A stretch of DNA of 64,000 nt, from positions 62,001-126,000 of the forward strand of contig CAZCBE010000001.1 of assembly GCA_964496695.1 (NCBI GenBank). The letters run 5' to 3'. Below are positions 1 to 8,471 of the stretch, in pieces (position 1 is the stretch's first letter; every line of letters starts with the position of its first letter). The notes beneath the pieces were generated by a model, which saw only the letters and a program-made list of their open reading frames with translations, did not search any database and was not told the DNA's origin. This stretch comes from SXTU01 sp964496695 (GTDB lineage: Bacteria > Verrucomicrobiota > Verrucomicrobiia > Limisphaerales > SXTU01). The position numbers and the translations under genes were made by a program.

Positions 1-552
1 CATCATCCGGGTGTCGAAGCGGTAATACGTTTCCTTGCGGAACAAGCGTTCATAGATGGGCCCAAGGACCGGGGACTTGATGAGGGTGGCATCGAGGTCT
101 TTGAACCCAAGCGCCACGGTATTCCGGAGCAAATACACGATGGTGAGCATCAAGACGATCATCGCCAAGCAGCCGAGCAAGAACCCGAGCAATTTCCAGA
201 ACAGCCCTGTGAACACGCAAAAGCCGACGGCCACGGCGGCGAGTTGCCACAATTGGATGATGGCCGGAATCTCCGCTGAACGGCACGAGAAGAAAAAGCG
301 GGTGCCGAACGGGGCGGCGCACACGTCGAACACCAGCCGCTCGCGCACCATTCGCAAATAGACCCGCTGGTCTGAAAGCACCCCGCCTTCGGAGAACTCA
401 ATGCGCGACATCATGAGGCCGGGAACCTTCCGGGTGATGAGCTCCTGCTCTATGGCGGCGTAGAACTCTGGCGGGGAAAGCTGGAAATTCTCGGCGAAGC
501 CAATCCAATGGTCGAGGACCTCCGCATTACGTTTGATGAAAGGGCCAAACAT
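1..552 (-). CDS. Hypothetical membrane protein, C-terminus cut by window edge
   Basis: The minus strand is open from an ATG at 552 to the window edge without a stop, giving 184 residues. It begins MFGPFIKRNAEVLDHW. A soluble N-terminal part of about 115 residues is followed by two adjacent hydrophobic segments (roughly residues 117-160, containing AAVAVGFCVFTGLFWKL and CLAMIVLMLTIVYLL) and then a polar tail. This is a two-pass membrane protein with both ends probably on the same side. I do not recognise the family. Its position at the edge of a region with a primase and a VirD4-like ATPase suggests an accessory protein of a mobile element, which is inference only. Codon-position composition is coherent and the two other minus-strand frames look like shadows. 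Confidence 0.7.
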   Translation of the reverse strand, partial: MFGPFIKRNAEVLDHWIGFAENFQLSPPEFYAAIEQELITRKVPGLMMSRIEFSEGGVLSDQRVYLRMVRERLVFDVCAAPFGTRFFFSCRSAEIPAIIQLWQLAAVAVGFCVFTGLFWKLLGFLLGCLAMIVLMLTIVYLLRNTVALGFKDLDATLIKSPVLGPIYERLFRKETYYRFDTRMM

Positions 553-760
553 ACGTCATTTATGATTGGGGAACGGTGCGACCACCTCGCCTGCCAGCCA
601 TCCTCGCCAGCGTGTCCCCGGTTATACTCATTTCGTGAGGCCGGCGGGCTTCACATCCACGCCGATACCTCAATCCCTCTGCGGTATACTTTCTGACGCA
701 TCGGGTTCTTATGTAGAATGATATTGGCAGCGGGAAAATGGCAAGCCAGACTTGCACAGG

Positions 761-2089
761 ATGAAAACCTTGGTGCTTACCTTCTTCTTCTTCTGGTCCG
801 TGACGCTTGGCGGAATTAGTTTTGCGCAACCAAACTCGATCCCCGACACCCCCGAAAAAATGCGGCAGCGGATTCTTGAGCTGGAACGGGAGAATGCCCG
901 ATTGAAGTCCGACTTGGTGGAGCTGTTCAAGAAACTGGCTACCCCCACGGTCACCGCGCCTTCTGAAAGCGATGTGAAGGCACTCTTGGAAAAGAAGATC
1001 ACGACACAGTCCAAAGGAGCGATCCGGCTCGTCAGTTTCAAGAAAACCAATGGCCAGGCAGCGGGTCAAAGCTACGCGTTTGAATACGAGGCGGAAATCA
1101 GCTTCAACGCCGACTGTTACTGGGGGAACGGTCCGCTCCTCTGGGATGGGAACTACGACGCAACGATTGGCAAACCGCGCAGTTCATTGGAGGAAATGTC
1201 GCCTGCCTTCTTCGGCAAGACGCGCGCCAAGCGCGGCGAGGTCAGCAAGGTCACCACCAAACTGTATTTTGAACACACGGAGAAGGGGTGGCGGGAAAAG
1301 TCCACGCAACTGTATATCGCGGGTGGGACAGGCGCGGCGGCGAGCTTGGGGACTGCTGTGGCCGCACCGGGCACAAGCACGCCGGGGCAGAAAATTCGCT
1401 CAAGTCCGGCCTGGCCCATCGTCGAACGCGCGGTTCAAGCACGGGGAGGAATTGACAATCTGCGCAAGGCTGGCTGCGTGAAGGTCGCCCTCAAGGGGCA
1501 AATGACCGACCCCGCGATGGGGCAGATGGACATGGAAGCCATCATCTATTCGCAAGCTCCCGACCAGATGCGGCAGGAGGTGAAAATACGACTGACGCGC
1601 GCGAGCGTGAGCCAGACGTTCGGAATTAGTGGCACTCGCGTCTGGCAGACGGTCAACGGATTGAAGATTACGGTGACTCCCATGATCGCGGACAACCTGA
1701 AGCGGGAGGCGTTCTGTCAGCGGGTTGAAGATTTGCTCGCCCTGTGGGACGACACGTATGAAGTCGCTCTCGGTGAGCCTGCCCGCGTGGATGGCAAGGA
1801 ACTGCCTGCCTTGCACGTATCGTCGCCCGAGGGCTTAAAGGTGTTGGTCATGTTTGACCCTGAATCAGGTTGTTTGGTGCGCAGAAAATACGAGACTTTG
1901 AACTCCAAAGGGCAAACGGTCACCCGAGAATTGGTGTATTCCGATTTCAAGGAGCGTGACGGCTGCAAGGTGCCGTTTCATACCGTGGGGTATGAGCAAG
2001 GGAGCGTGATTTCTGAAGGGGATGTTCTCGAATGGAAGGTGCTCCAGAGGTTGCCGGACAGTCACTTCGCCGAGCCTGCGGGGCGATAG
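761..2089 (+). CDS. Secreted protein with LolA-like C-terminal domain
   Basis: The 442-residue product starts with a signal peptide (MKTLVLTFFFFWSVTLGG, cleavage likely after FAQ). A short coiled-coil stretch follows (RQRILELERENARLKSDLVELF, about residues 30-52). The next domain contains SKGAIRLVSFKKTNGQAAG and closely resembles the lipoprotein encoded at 19661 (SHGSIKLLSFKKTDGQAGE). The C-terminal 230 residues resemble LolA-type or outer-membrane lipoprotein-sorting-like beta domains (ARGGIDNLRKAG, then alternating strands). An in-frame TTG nine bases upstream (752) is an alternative start. I chose ATG 761 because it puts the basic residue next to the hydrophobic core. The protein is probably periplasmic or envelope-associated; its specific role is unknown. 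Confidence 0.75.
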   Translation: MKTLVLTFFFFWSVTLGGISFAQPNSIPDTPEKMRQRILELERENARLKSDLVELFKKLATPTVTAPSESDVKALLEKKITTQSKGAIRLVSFKKTNGQAAGQSYAFEYEAEISFNADCYWGNGPLLWDGNYDATIGKPRSSLEEMSPAFFGKTRAKRGEVSKVTTKLYFEHTEKGWREKSTQLYIAGGTGAAASLGTAVAAPGTSTPGQKIRSSPAWPIVERAVQARGGIDNLRKAGCVKVALKGQMTDPAMGQMDMEAIIYSQAPDQMRQEVKIRLTRASVSQTFGISGTRVWQTVNGLKITVTPMIADNLKREAFCQRVEDLLALWDDTYEVALGEPARVDGKELPALHVSSPEGLKVLVMFDPESGCLVRRKYETLNSKGQTVTRELVYSDFKERDGCKVPFHTVGYEQGSVISEGDVLEWKVLQRLPDSHFAEPAGR

Positions 2090-2127
2090 CGAGAGACTGT
2101 ATTGAAACGGAGAAGGTGCAATGGAGA

Positions 2128-2159
2128 TAAAAAAACGTCCGGCGGATGAGGCCGGACGT
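2128..2159 (-). terminator. Rho-independent terminator after the SymE-like gene
   Basis: Read on the minus strand, the stem ACGTCCGGC / GCCGGACGT (nine pairs, 7-nt loop) is followed at once by a run of seven Ts. It lies about 40 nt past the stop of the gene ending at 2202 and faces the convergent gene ending at 2089. Confidence 0.8.
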
Positions 2160-2201
2160 CTGAATGGCAGAAAGCCGTCGGGACAGGTCGGCTCGCACGT
2201 C

Positions 2202-2561
2202 TCAAAACGGTTCGTCCGACCTGGCTAGCCCCGCAGCTTTCAATATCAAGGCACCCGAGGATCGCAGTTCCATAACTCCAGGTGCCAGGCACATGACCTG
2301 GACATGATTGCCGGGACTGAACCCCGCACGCTCAAGCCAGCGGCCCATGAGCCGGATTTTCGGTTTGATGAGACCCTCGGCGAAATCTCCAGTGGCTTCA
2401 ATCTTCAATTTGCGGGTCCGGGTTTCCAGTTCGGGTCGCCTGAATGGCTGTTCTTCAAGTATGGCGTCCCGCTGTGGCACGGGTTTCCATTCCTGGGGCT
2501 GACTCCATCGGATTCTTGTTTGTTCGGGCGATTCTGACTTGAACAGTTCGGTTTGTTCCAT
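2202..2561 (-). CDS. SymE-like (SpoVT/AbrB-like fold) protein
   Basis: The 119-residue product has a variable polar N-terminus and a C-terminal segment (about residues 66-103) reading KIRLMGRWLERAGFSPG and then HVQVMCLAPGVMELR. This matches the family pattern of SymE-type toxins (LRLSGRWLEEAGF followed by a GxxVxVxxxxGxLxI strand). In E. coli, SymE is an SOS-induced RNA-associated toxin repressed by an antisense RNA. Homologues on mobile elements are common and many are uncharacterised. It sits downstream of the primase operon, separated by the terminator at 2672-2703, and has its own terminator. No antisense RNA promoter was obvious to me. The family call is fairly confident; toxin activity is only inferred. 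Confidence 0.7.
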   Translation of the reverse strand: MEQTELFKSESPEQTRIRWSQPQEWKPVPQRDAILEEQPFRRPELETRTRKLKIEATGDFAEGLIKPKIRLMGRWLERAGFSPGNHVQVMCLAPGVMELRSSGALILKAAGLARSDEPF

Positions 2562-2671
2562 TGTGCTCCTTCCGGCCGTCCGCCTGTTCGTAGCAGGCTG
2601 CTTCTGGTTTTGTTGACTCCTTGGCCGGAAGCGTGGACGGCCACTTTGTTGGTGGCAGCCAAGGAGAAAGG

Positions 2672-2703
2672 AAAAGCCCCTTCCGACCGGAGTCGAAAGG
2701 GGC
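2672..2703 (-). terminator. Rho-independent terminator of the primase operon
   Basis: On the minus strand GCCCCTT and AAGGGGC pair around an internal loop, followed by TTTTCCTTTCTCC. It begins six bases after the stop codon of the methylase-like gene ending at 2709. Confidence 0.7.
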
Positions 2704-2708
2704 GTGAT

Positions 2709-3443
2709 TCAGCCGAAGACAAGCTCCTGCTGCACGAGCGCCGTTTTCAGGCGCTCCATTTCGACCGGACTTGGCGGTTCGCCCTGGGCTTTCGCCTCCG
2801 GCGTCTCGATCCGCAGTGCCAGTGGCAGCCACGGGGCGATGTAGTGGAGGTTTGACCAGGCGGCCCAGCACTCCATGCTGAGCGCATTCCCATGGATCAC
2901 CCGCGTCTGGATGCCCCAGAGCGTTGTGTTCACGAACGCCATGTGGCAGGCCGTGCGGCTCACGTCGATGGCGGTCACTCGCAACCGGCGGCGAACCTCC
3001 GGCGGGCAGGCCTGGGCAAATGACAGAATCATCGCCCCGGCCCCGCACGCCGGCTCACACACCGTGATCGGTCCTTCCGCCGGCAAGTCCACCGGGGTGA
3101 CGAGCATCCGGGCCATGAGGTCCGTGATGCACTTCGGGGTGTGGAACTCACCGTTCCACCGCTGCCCTTTGTGGGACACGGCACAGTCCAGGTAGTAGGT
3201 GCCGAGAAGGTCCTCAAAGGGCCGTGACTCCATTTCGGCGACCAGTGCGCCGAAGGCTTCCGCAAACAACTCCATCTCCGGCTTTTCCCACCGCTTGGCG
3301 GCTTCGAGGTATTCGGCTTCTCGCGTCCCGGCGGCAAGCGCACAGGCCGCGAAGCAGACGAAGTCGTCGAAGACGCTGCGGGCGTCATGGTGGTGGGAAA
3401 GGCGTTTGAGGAGGGTGCGGAAGTCAGATGACTTCGCGTTCAT
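2709..3443 (-). CDS. N6-DNA-methylase-like protein lacking the catalytic NPPY motif
   Basis: The 244-residue product starts MNAKSSDFRTLLKRL. The start codon overlaps the stop of the upstream gene (TGATG at 3445-3441), so translation is probably coupled. The centre has the layout of class I SAM-dependent N6 adenine methylases of type I systems: GEFHTPKCITDLMARML precedes motif I (VCEPACGAGAMILSF), then TAIDVSRTACHMAFVNT. Where an (N/D)PP(Y/F) motif should follow, the sequence reads HGNALSMECWAAWSNLHYIAP, so motif IV is missing. Plasmids often carry this type of methylase-like protein next to primase genes. It may bind SAM or DNA without methylating, or have a regulatory role. It is the last gene of a four-gene replication block. 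Confidence 0.75.
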   Translation of the reverse strand: MNAKSSDFRTLLKRLSHHHDARSVFDDFVCFAACALAAGTREAEYLEAAKRWEKPEMELFAEAFGALVAEMESRPFEDLLGTYYLDCAVSHKGQRWNGEFHTPKCITDLMARMLVTPVDLPAEGPITVCEPACGAGAMILSFAQACPPEVRRRLRVTAIDVSRTACHMAFVNTTLWGIQTRVIHGNALSMECWAAWSNLHYIAPWLPLALRIETPEAKAQGEPPSPVEMERLKTALVQQELVFG

Positions 3444-3772
3444 CAGAGGCGGTAGTCCTCGAAGGTGGCCGCAAGGCCGTCCTCGTCGTCGCCCATGAGG
3501 TCTTCCAAGGCGGCCTTGGTCTCGACGCGTCCGGGGTCTGGTTTGGCATCCTTGGGACACGCCGGGCAGCGCACGACATTGATGACGCCCTGCCCGAACT
3601 CCCATCCGGCTTCCCGGAATGCCTGGCGGTATCGGTCGGCGAGCTTCAGGCGGCGGGGGAGTGACCGCCACCGCTCGCCTTCCGCGTGGGTCAACCCGGT
3701 CTCGAAGATGGCGTCCTGCCAGAGATGGAAAACATCCCAAGGCTCGCCACAGGTGGAACAATGCACGTCCAT
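3443..3772 (-). CDS. Zinc-ribbon protein of the primase operon
   Basis: This 109-residue protein begins MDVHCSTCGEPWDVFHLW, preceded by a strong ribosome-binding site (AAAGGAGG, 6 nt before the ATG). Two CxxC pairs (CSTC near residue 5 and CPAC near residue 72) could form a zinc ribbon. The region between is rich in aromatic and basic residues (RYRQAFREAGWEFGQG). The C-terminus is acidic. It starts ten bases after the primase stop and overlaps the methylase-like gene. No function is recognised; the context suggests an accessory role in element replication. Confidence 0.75.
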   Translation of the reverse strand: MDVHCSTCGEPWDVFHLWQDAIFETGLTHAEGERWRSLPRRLKLADRYRQAFREAGWEFGQGVINVVRCPACPKDAKPDPGRVETKAALEDLMGDDEDGLAATFEDYRL

Positions 3773-3782
3773 ATGGCCTCCT

Positions 3783-4799
3783 TTAATCGAGCAGTTCCGC
3801 GATCTCCTCGGCCGACAACTGGCTCGGCTGATCTCCCTCCTTCGCGAAGACATGGGTCTTCACGAAGACGAACCGGGCGAGTCGGGCCGCGAGGACCTCG
3901 CGGCCTTCGCGTCCGGCATCATCCTCGTCGAGAACGACCAGAACCTGGCTGTGCCGGTCGGTGTGCCGACGGATGAGCTCCTCCTGCGCGGCTGACAGGG
4001 TGCTCCCCATGAGGGCCACCACCTTCTTGACCCCGTGCTGGTGGAGCTTCATGCAGTCGAAGAACCCTTCGACGAGCACGAGCGGCCCCGGCTCCTTCAC
4101 CGCCCGGTCGAGGTTGAAGAGCTCCTGGGACTTCTTGAAGCCGGGCGGGAACTTGTATTTGGGCGTGTTGGCATCCGGTGGCTCTCCTGGATGCCGGCCC
4201 GCGTATGCGACCACCTGCCCCTCCCCGTTATGCACCGGGATGGCAATGCGTCCGGCCATCATCCCCTTGGCGCAGAAGCCAACCCCGAAGTCCACGATGG
4301 TCTCCGGCGTGAGGCCCCGCTCGATGAGGTATGGGTGCTTCCCGTCGAGATGCTCCAGGCGGAACTTGAGCGGGGCATTGGGCGTGGCGTCCTCGGGCTT
4401 TGGCGTCGCTTTCGAGGCCGTGGGTGCCGGTGCCTGGGAATGCCGTGGAGCCGATGGCTCGCACGGAGGTTCATCCTCCTCGGCCGGGGCATCCGGCTCT
4501 GGAAGGTCGAACCACTCCATGATGAGGAGCGCGGCTTTGTGGACGGTGATGCGCTCTTTCTCGGCGACAAAATCGAGGACGTTGCCGCCGTGCTTGCACT
4601 CGCTGAAGCAGTTCCAGACGTTTTTGCTGATACTCACCCGGAACTGTGTCGGGTTGGTGCCGTTGTGGATGGGGCAGCAGCCGGAGAGGTTGGCCCCGCT
4701 GCGCTTCATGGCGTCGAGCAGACCATATCGTGCGAGCACCTGCTCCATGGTGACGGCGGCCTTGATGGCCCTGAAGTCAACGAACTTGGATTTGGGCAT
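3783..4799 (-). CDS. Mobile-element DNA primase (CHC2 zinc finger + Toprim)
   Basis: This 338-residue primase would synthesise RNA primers for element replication. The N-terminus holds a CHC2-type zinc finger (C42, H45, C64, C68 in CCPIHNGTNPTQFRVS and CFSECKHGG). A Pro/Ala-rich linker follows (residues 100-142). The catalytic Toprim domain has LVLVEGFFDCMK (Glu244) and LVVLDEDDAGREG (Asp291, Asp293). It is much shorter than chromosomal DnaG (about 600 aa) and lacks the helicase-binding C-terminus, as is usual for plasmid and ICE primases. The chosen ATG has a good ribosome-binding site (AAAGGAG). The upstream extension of the open frame, to 5003, has no comparable signal. The next gene upstream is the replication-relaxation gene, 124 nt away. 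Confidence 0.88.
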   Translation of the reverse strand: MPKSKFVDFRAIKAAVTMEQVLARYGLLDAMKRSGANLSGCCPIHNGTNPTQFRVSISKNVWNCFSECKHGGNVLDFVAEKERITVHKAALLIMEWFDLPEPDAPAEEDEPPCEPSAPRHSQAPAPTASKATPKPEDATPNAPLKFRLEHLDGKHPYLIERGLTPETIVDFGVGFCAKGMMAGRIAIPVHNGEGQVVAYAGRHPGEPPDANTPKYKFPPGFKKSQELFNLDRAVKEPGPLVLVEGFFDCMKLHQHGVKKVVALMGSTLSAAQEELIRRHTDRHSQVLVVLDEDDAGREGREVLAARLARFVFVKTHVFAKEGDQPSQLSAEEIAELLD

Positions 4800-4923
4800 G
4801 CGAATACTCCTTTGGGTTGTGAGGAACAATGACGGCTCCAGAATGGAATCGTCTCCGGGGAGCATCGTATCGCGGAAGCCCATTCCCGCACGAGGAGCGC
4901 ATCTTTGCCGACGGCGGCAACCG

Positions 4924-5826
4924 CTATGACAGCAAGCTCGTCTGTTCTCCGCGCCCGTTCCGCCAGATGGGGGAGAAGAGGATGTCTGGGTGTTCCAAGG
5001 CACTCCGGTCAGCGAAGAGAAAGAGGCCGTGGCCGCGTTTCAACTGCGAACACGCCTGCACCAGTGACTCCACACGGGCGGGACTCTTTGTGACGACCAA
5101 CACCCGGAAACGGGTGAATCCGAAGCGCTTCTCGTGGATGCTCTGCGACCAGGTCGCTTCGTATGCGATTAGTTTCCGGGCGAAGGAGGTCTGGGCGAGG
5201 CCCTTGCGGGTCACGGGCATGGTGCCACGGTCGGCTTCGAGGAAGAAATTGGCCTGCTCAACCGTCTGGTCCTCCCGAACCCGTTCCAATGCCAGTATCC
5301 GGTCGGGGATGAGGCCGAGACGGGTCTTGCCGTCCACGGCCACATTCCACCGGGCCTTGGCAGTGCCGGGAAGTTCGTCTTCCAAGCGAAGCCACAGGCT
5401 GCCCGACTTCAGGCAGGCGAGTTCCAAGGCCACGAGGATATCTGAAACGAGCAGGGCGTGCTCCAGAAAGAGCCGCCCAACGGTGCGGTTCTTGTCGTTC
5501 CAGCGGAAAGGCCGGTGCGAGGCGCCAAGCGTTGCCTTGAGGAGCTTGCCGCTCTTGTTGCCGAGGCCATACACAAGGGGGCGGGAGCCGGTGCGCTCGT
5601 AATAGAGGAGCTGGGCGCGGGGGCGTTCGAGGTATCCGTGATGGAAAAGGAATTGCAGCCGCCGGAGGAGCATCTGCTCACTGCCGCCTACCAGAACGGT
5701 CAGGTGCGAGGAACGGAGAAAACGGTGCCGGTGGACAAGCCGGAGGATGAGGCGGTCGCGGTCGGTTAGTGTGATGGGGGAAACCGCAGACGCACGTTGG
5801 AAACGGGGGAGGCGGGGGAAAGCCAT
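4924..5826 (-). CDS. Replication-relaxation family protein
   Basis: The 300-residue product matches the replication-relaxation (Replic_Relax) family found on plasmids and conjugative elements. The N-terminal winged-helix part reads LTDRDRLILRLVHRHRFL, then SEQMLLRRLQFLFHHGYLERP. The middle contains WNDKNRTVGRLFLEHALLVSDIL and a PDRILAL strand followed by FFLEADRGTMPV, which is the conserved core of the family. Some members act in relaxation or initiation of plasmid replication; the biochemical role is not settled. It is the first gene of the primase operon, and the region upstream of 5826 (to 6068) probably holds the promoters. Confidence 0.82.
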   Translation of the reverse strand: MAFPRLPRFQRASAVSPITLTDRDRLILRLVHRHRFLRSSHLTVLVGGSEQMLLRRLQFLFHHGYLERPRAQLLYYERTGSRPLVYGLGNKSGKLLKATLGASHRPFRWNDKNRTVGRLFLEHALLVSDILVALELACLKSGSLWLRLEDELPGTAKARWNVAVDGKTRLGLIPDRILALERVREDQTVEQANFFLEADRGTMPVTRKGLAQTSFARKLIAYEATWSQSIHEKRFGFTRFRVLVVTKSPARVESLVQACSQLKRGHGLFLFADRSALEHPDILFSPIWRNGRGEQTSLLS

Positions 5827-6068
5827 CCTGGGAGGATACCGTAAGGCAAAAACGTGGCAGAGGCGTCAGGGTTTGCGGAATGGAGCAATTCGCCCAAAAC
5901 GACACAGCGTTTCTCAATGCGAATGTGACATGGAAGGTCGAAAGCTAATCTTCAAAAGATAATCCTAGCAGCAAGAAAAGGATGTCACAACATCGCTGAT
6001 TGAATGCTCTGTATGGTTGTCTGATGTTAGTAATATCCAACAACAATGGAAGGAAAGGTAATTCATCT

Positions 6069-6284
6069 ATGGCAACTGCAACTCATCTCGACAGTGAACA
6101 ATTGGTGGCGGATTTGGCGTGGAACTTTTGCGAAGAAACTAAGCGTGGCGAGGCGGTGCCCATGAAGGCATACTTGGATCAGTGTCCCGACAATGAGGCG
6201 CGTGAACTCTTCAAAGATTTGGTCAACACGGACTTGTTGCTGCACGCGGTGGTGAGCGTTGAGAGACACGAGCAAGCCTGCTGA
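6069..6284 (+). CDS. Small hypothetical protein
   Basis: This 71-residue protein begins MATATHLDSEQLVADLAW. A purine-rich site (GGAAAGG) lies 9 nt upstream of the chosen ATG; an upstream in-frame ATG at 6000 lacks one. The segment GEAVPMKAYLDQCPDNEARELF resembles the short helical module seen before kinase domains in planctomycete and verrucomicrobial Ser/Thr kinases, but no kinase follows. It converges with the sigma-factor gene and shares a terminator hairpin with it. A link to that sigma factor is possible but unproven. Confidence 0.65.
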   Translation: MATATHLDSEQLVADLAWNFCEETKRGEAVPMKAYLDQCPDNEARELFKDLVNTDLLLHAVVSVERHEQAC

Positions 6285-6298
6285 GGCGAAAGAAGAGA

Positions 6299-6326
6299 GC
6301 CCGGTAGCACTTGCGTGCTACCGGGC
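6299..6326. terminator. Bidirectional terminator hairpin
   Basis: A perfect 12-bp stem (GCCCGGTAGCAC / GTGCTACCGGGC) with a 4-nt loop lies between two convergent genes ending at 6284 and 6348. On the minus strand the stem is followed by the pyrimidine run TCTCTTCTTTC. There is no clean T tract on either side. Confidence 0.65.
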
Positions 6327-6347
6327 CTAGGGCCAAAAAACACTCCT

Positions 6348-7088
6348 TTAACGGTCAAAAACGGCACGGACGATCCGTTCAAGCTCTTCAACACCGTGCT
6401 TCGTAACCACATGAAGAACTCCGAGGAAACCACGCCGGAACTCCTTCTCGTTGGCGAGGAAGGTTCCGAGGAGATCTGCACAAAGAGGGTCTTGCTTCAA
6501 CTGCGCACGAACGGTTTCCAAGACCCGAGTGAGCAGCCTGGACCATTGCTTGCGGACCGCGGGCTGGGAAAGCCCGAGTTCGAACGCAATCGCTTCGTCA
6601 CTCAAACAACGGCGGTAGCGCAATTCAAACAGCAGTTTCTCCCCGGCATCAAGGTCAGCGACCACTACCGAATGGAATGTTGCCAGGAGCTTTTTGACAG
6701 CCGCAAGCCGCTCTGTGAATTCCGATGTTGTTCCTGGCGTCAGCGTGTCCTGAGGCATAAGCACGCAATTCGCGTTGAAACCCGCACCTTGGTCTGGCAA
6801 CTCTTCAACGAGGCTCTTTGTGTAGCGCCGCTCGGGGCCGCGAGCAAAACGCAAGGCCCGATTCTTGGCAACTTCCCTGACCCACGCATTGAGATTGCGG
6901 GGGAGTTTTCCATCCTGATGAGCCTTCCAGAGCTGAAGCAGCACATCATTCACAACTTCTTCAACGAGATGCTCCCGAGAATAACCAAGCACAAGGCGCG
7001 CAGAATTACCTGCGTTCTTTGAGACGGAGGGGAACAACGTGGCGAGTTCATCGGATCCGGCATTGACTGGTTTCACCTGAGTTTTCAT
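6348..7088 (-). CDS. Sigma-70 family (ECF-type) RNA polymerase sigma factor
   Basis: The 246-residue product starts MKTQVKPVNAGSDELATLF. Region 2-like sequence is visible (YSREHLVEEVVNDVLLQLWKAH, then NLNAWVREVAKNRALRFAR). A region 4 helix-turn-helix follows (ELRYRRCLSDEAIAFELGL, then PAVRKQWSRLLTRVLE). About 45 residues extend past region 4, which is longer than a minimal ECF factor. An anti-sigma gene is not adjacent. The convergent small gene at 6069 is the only close partner. The in-frame start at 7121 was rejected as having no better site. It probably controls transcription of element or stress genes. Confidence 0.8.
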   Translation of the reverse strand: MKTQVKPVNAGSDELATLFPSVSKNAGNSARLVLGYSREHLVEEVVNDVLLQLWKAHQDGKLPRNLNAWVREVAKNRALRFARGPERRYTKSLVEELPDQGAGFNANCVLMPQDTLTPGTTSEFTERLAAVKKLLATFHSVVVADLDAGEKLLFELRYRRCLSDEAIAFELGLSQPAVRKQWSRLLTRVLETVRAQLKQDPLCADLLGTFLANEKEFRRGFLGVLHVVTKHGVEELERIVRAVFDR

Positions 7089-7315
7089 GTTTCTTTCTCT
7101 AGTTGGCTTGTGGTTCAACAAGCCGTGTTAACGAAACAGAGCACCCCATGGGATGGCTTGTGACAATGGTGCCAAACCAGAATCCGAGGGAGCAACTAGC
7201 TCTGGATACTATAAACTATCGCACCAGAGGCGGTGCGCATCAAGTGAGGCAAGGTGGATATCGAAAATTCAACAACTACGCGACCGGACTCCTTTTAGAA
7301 AATGGGAAACCGCAC

Positions 7316-7954
7316 TCAGTCTTTGTCAGCCGTCCGTCCATTGGTCGGCTTGGCGACGACCAACACAGCTTCCTCCGTGTCGCTCGCGTTTGCGAAGCGA
7401 TGGAAAATTGAGCTTGGAAACACCACAGCCATTCCAGTCGTGAGCGTGTGTGGTTGCCTACAGTCTCGCTTGTTAACAGCAAACTCGCAAGTGACGACAC
7501 CTTTCAAAACTAGGACAAATTCATGCCCGTTGTGGTTACCCCAATCGGTAGTATTCTGTTTGCCAGCGGAAAAAACGACCCGGTCAATCCGGGTCCGATG
7601 TTGAGACTTTTCCAAGAAAGCCTTGGTAACGTAAAAATCCCTCACGCCTTCTCTGATCTCACTGCGGGTAAAGCTATTCGCTGGAATCACGGTCACGTCG
7701 TCAAGTGAAGGGCAGCGGCAAGAATCCAGAAACGTATCAAAATCGTGAATCTCATACGCCGGCAGAATGTCCTCAACAAGGCGCTTATAGCTAAAGGACT
7801 GCTTCCCGCCCTCCCATCGAACAACTTGCAAGGGAGCGAATGCCTTCTTGCTGAGATGTTCGCTTTCTTGGGAAATTTCTGGCCCTGTCTTGCCACGATC
7901 CTCACGCCATTTTCTGAGGGCGGCCCCAAGCTGTTTTGGAGTAGGAAGTTTCAT
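7316..7954 (-). CDS. XRE-type HTH regulator with C-terminal cupin domain
   Basis: The 212-residue product starts MKLPTPKQLGAALRKWRED. The first 75 residues form an HTH region resembling XRE (ISQESEHLSKKAFAPLQVVRWEGG). Residues 115-205 look like a small-molecule-binding cupin: GNHNGHEFVLVLKGVVTCEF gives the first cupin motif and TTGMAVVFPSSIFHRFAN the second, with a candidate metal-binding His in each. This layout is typical of HTH-cupin transcription factors that sense a ligand or oxidant. It is a single-gene unit, with hairpins in the 8000-8080 region upstream. The ligand is unknown. Confidence 0.75.
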   Translation of the reverse strand: MKLPTPKQLGAALRKWREDRGKTGPEISQESEHLSKKAFAPLQVVRWEGGKQSFSYKRLVEDILPAYEIHDFDTFLDSCRCPSLDDVTVIPANSFTRSEIREGVRDFYVTKAFLEKSQHRTRIDRVVFSAGKQNTTDWGNHNGHEFVLVLKGVVTCEFAVNKRDCRQPHTLTTGMAVVFPSSIFHRFANASDTEEAVLVVAKPTNGRTADKD

Positions 7955-8050
7955 TGGAGTCAGCCCTCTTTTTAAGCCCTCCTACAACACCTGTCAAGCG
8001 TCGGCTGGAGCCCAAGAAGCCGAAAACATGAAGCAGGCTGGACCGTAAAT

Positions 8051-8076
8051 GAGGCCGACAATTCATTGTCGGCCTC
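8051..8076. terminator. Hairpin, possible terminator
   Basis: A perfect 11-bp stem (GAGGCCGACAA / TTGTCGGCCTC) with a TTCA loop lies downstream of the minus-strand gene ending at 8245. No T tract follows on either strand, so terminator function is tentative. Confidence 0.4.
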
Positions 8077-8244
8077 AAGGCGATGGTGATGGCGAAGACT
8101 CAGAAAACTTCGGCGAGCACCCAACCGTCTGGCAGTGAACCCTGACAGACAATTTACGCCTGTCAGAAGTGTAGCAGACGATCCTGAAAAGCGCAAATAC
8201 ACATCCTTATTGGATGCGTTAAGCCACTTCGTTGTGACGGTGAA

Positions 8245-8460
8245 CTATCCGCAAATTGACACGAGCACCCCACCAAGCGGATTGAAGACGGGCGAATCCT
8301 TGCCCGTAGTCGCTCTCAGGTTAGTTTTCTCGCCTTCCGTGGTGAACTGGGTGAGCCGCTGCATAGCACGAGAAGCGACCGCGACAGTGAGACGCTTGTG
8401 CATAATGCGCAACTCAAGTTCACCTGAAACCGTAGTCCAATCCTTGGAAAAGTATCCCAT
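8245..8460 (-). CDS. Small hypothetical protein after the VirD4-like gene
   Basis: This 71-residue protein begins MGYFSKDWTTVSGELELR. A ribosome-binding-like sequence (AAGGGG) precedes the ATG by 8 nt. It starts 11 nt past the stop of the VirD4-like gene on the same strand, so the two are probably cotranscribed. No domain is recognised. Composition is mixed, with a basic centre (HKRLTVAVASRAMQRL). A longer frame on the other strand (8135-8497) has no upstream site and reads less like a protein. Confidence 0.5.
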   Translation of the reverse strand: MGYFSKDWTTVSGELELRIMHKRLTVAVASRAMQRLTQFTTEGEKTNLRATTGKDSPVFNPLGGVLVSICG

Positions 8461-8471
8461 CACACCACCCC

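Noticed and set aside
7103..7411. 102-codon plus-strand frame between sigma factor and cupin regulator
   Set aside because: It overlaps the cupin domain coding end on the other strand and has no upstream signal.
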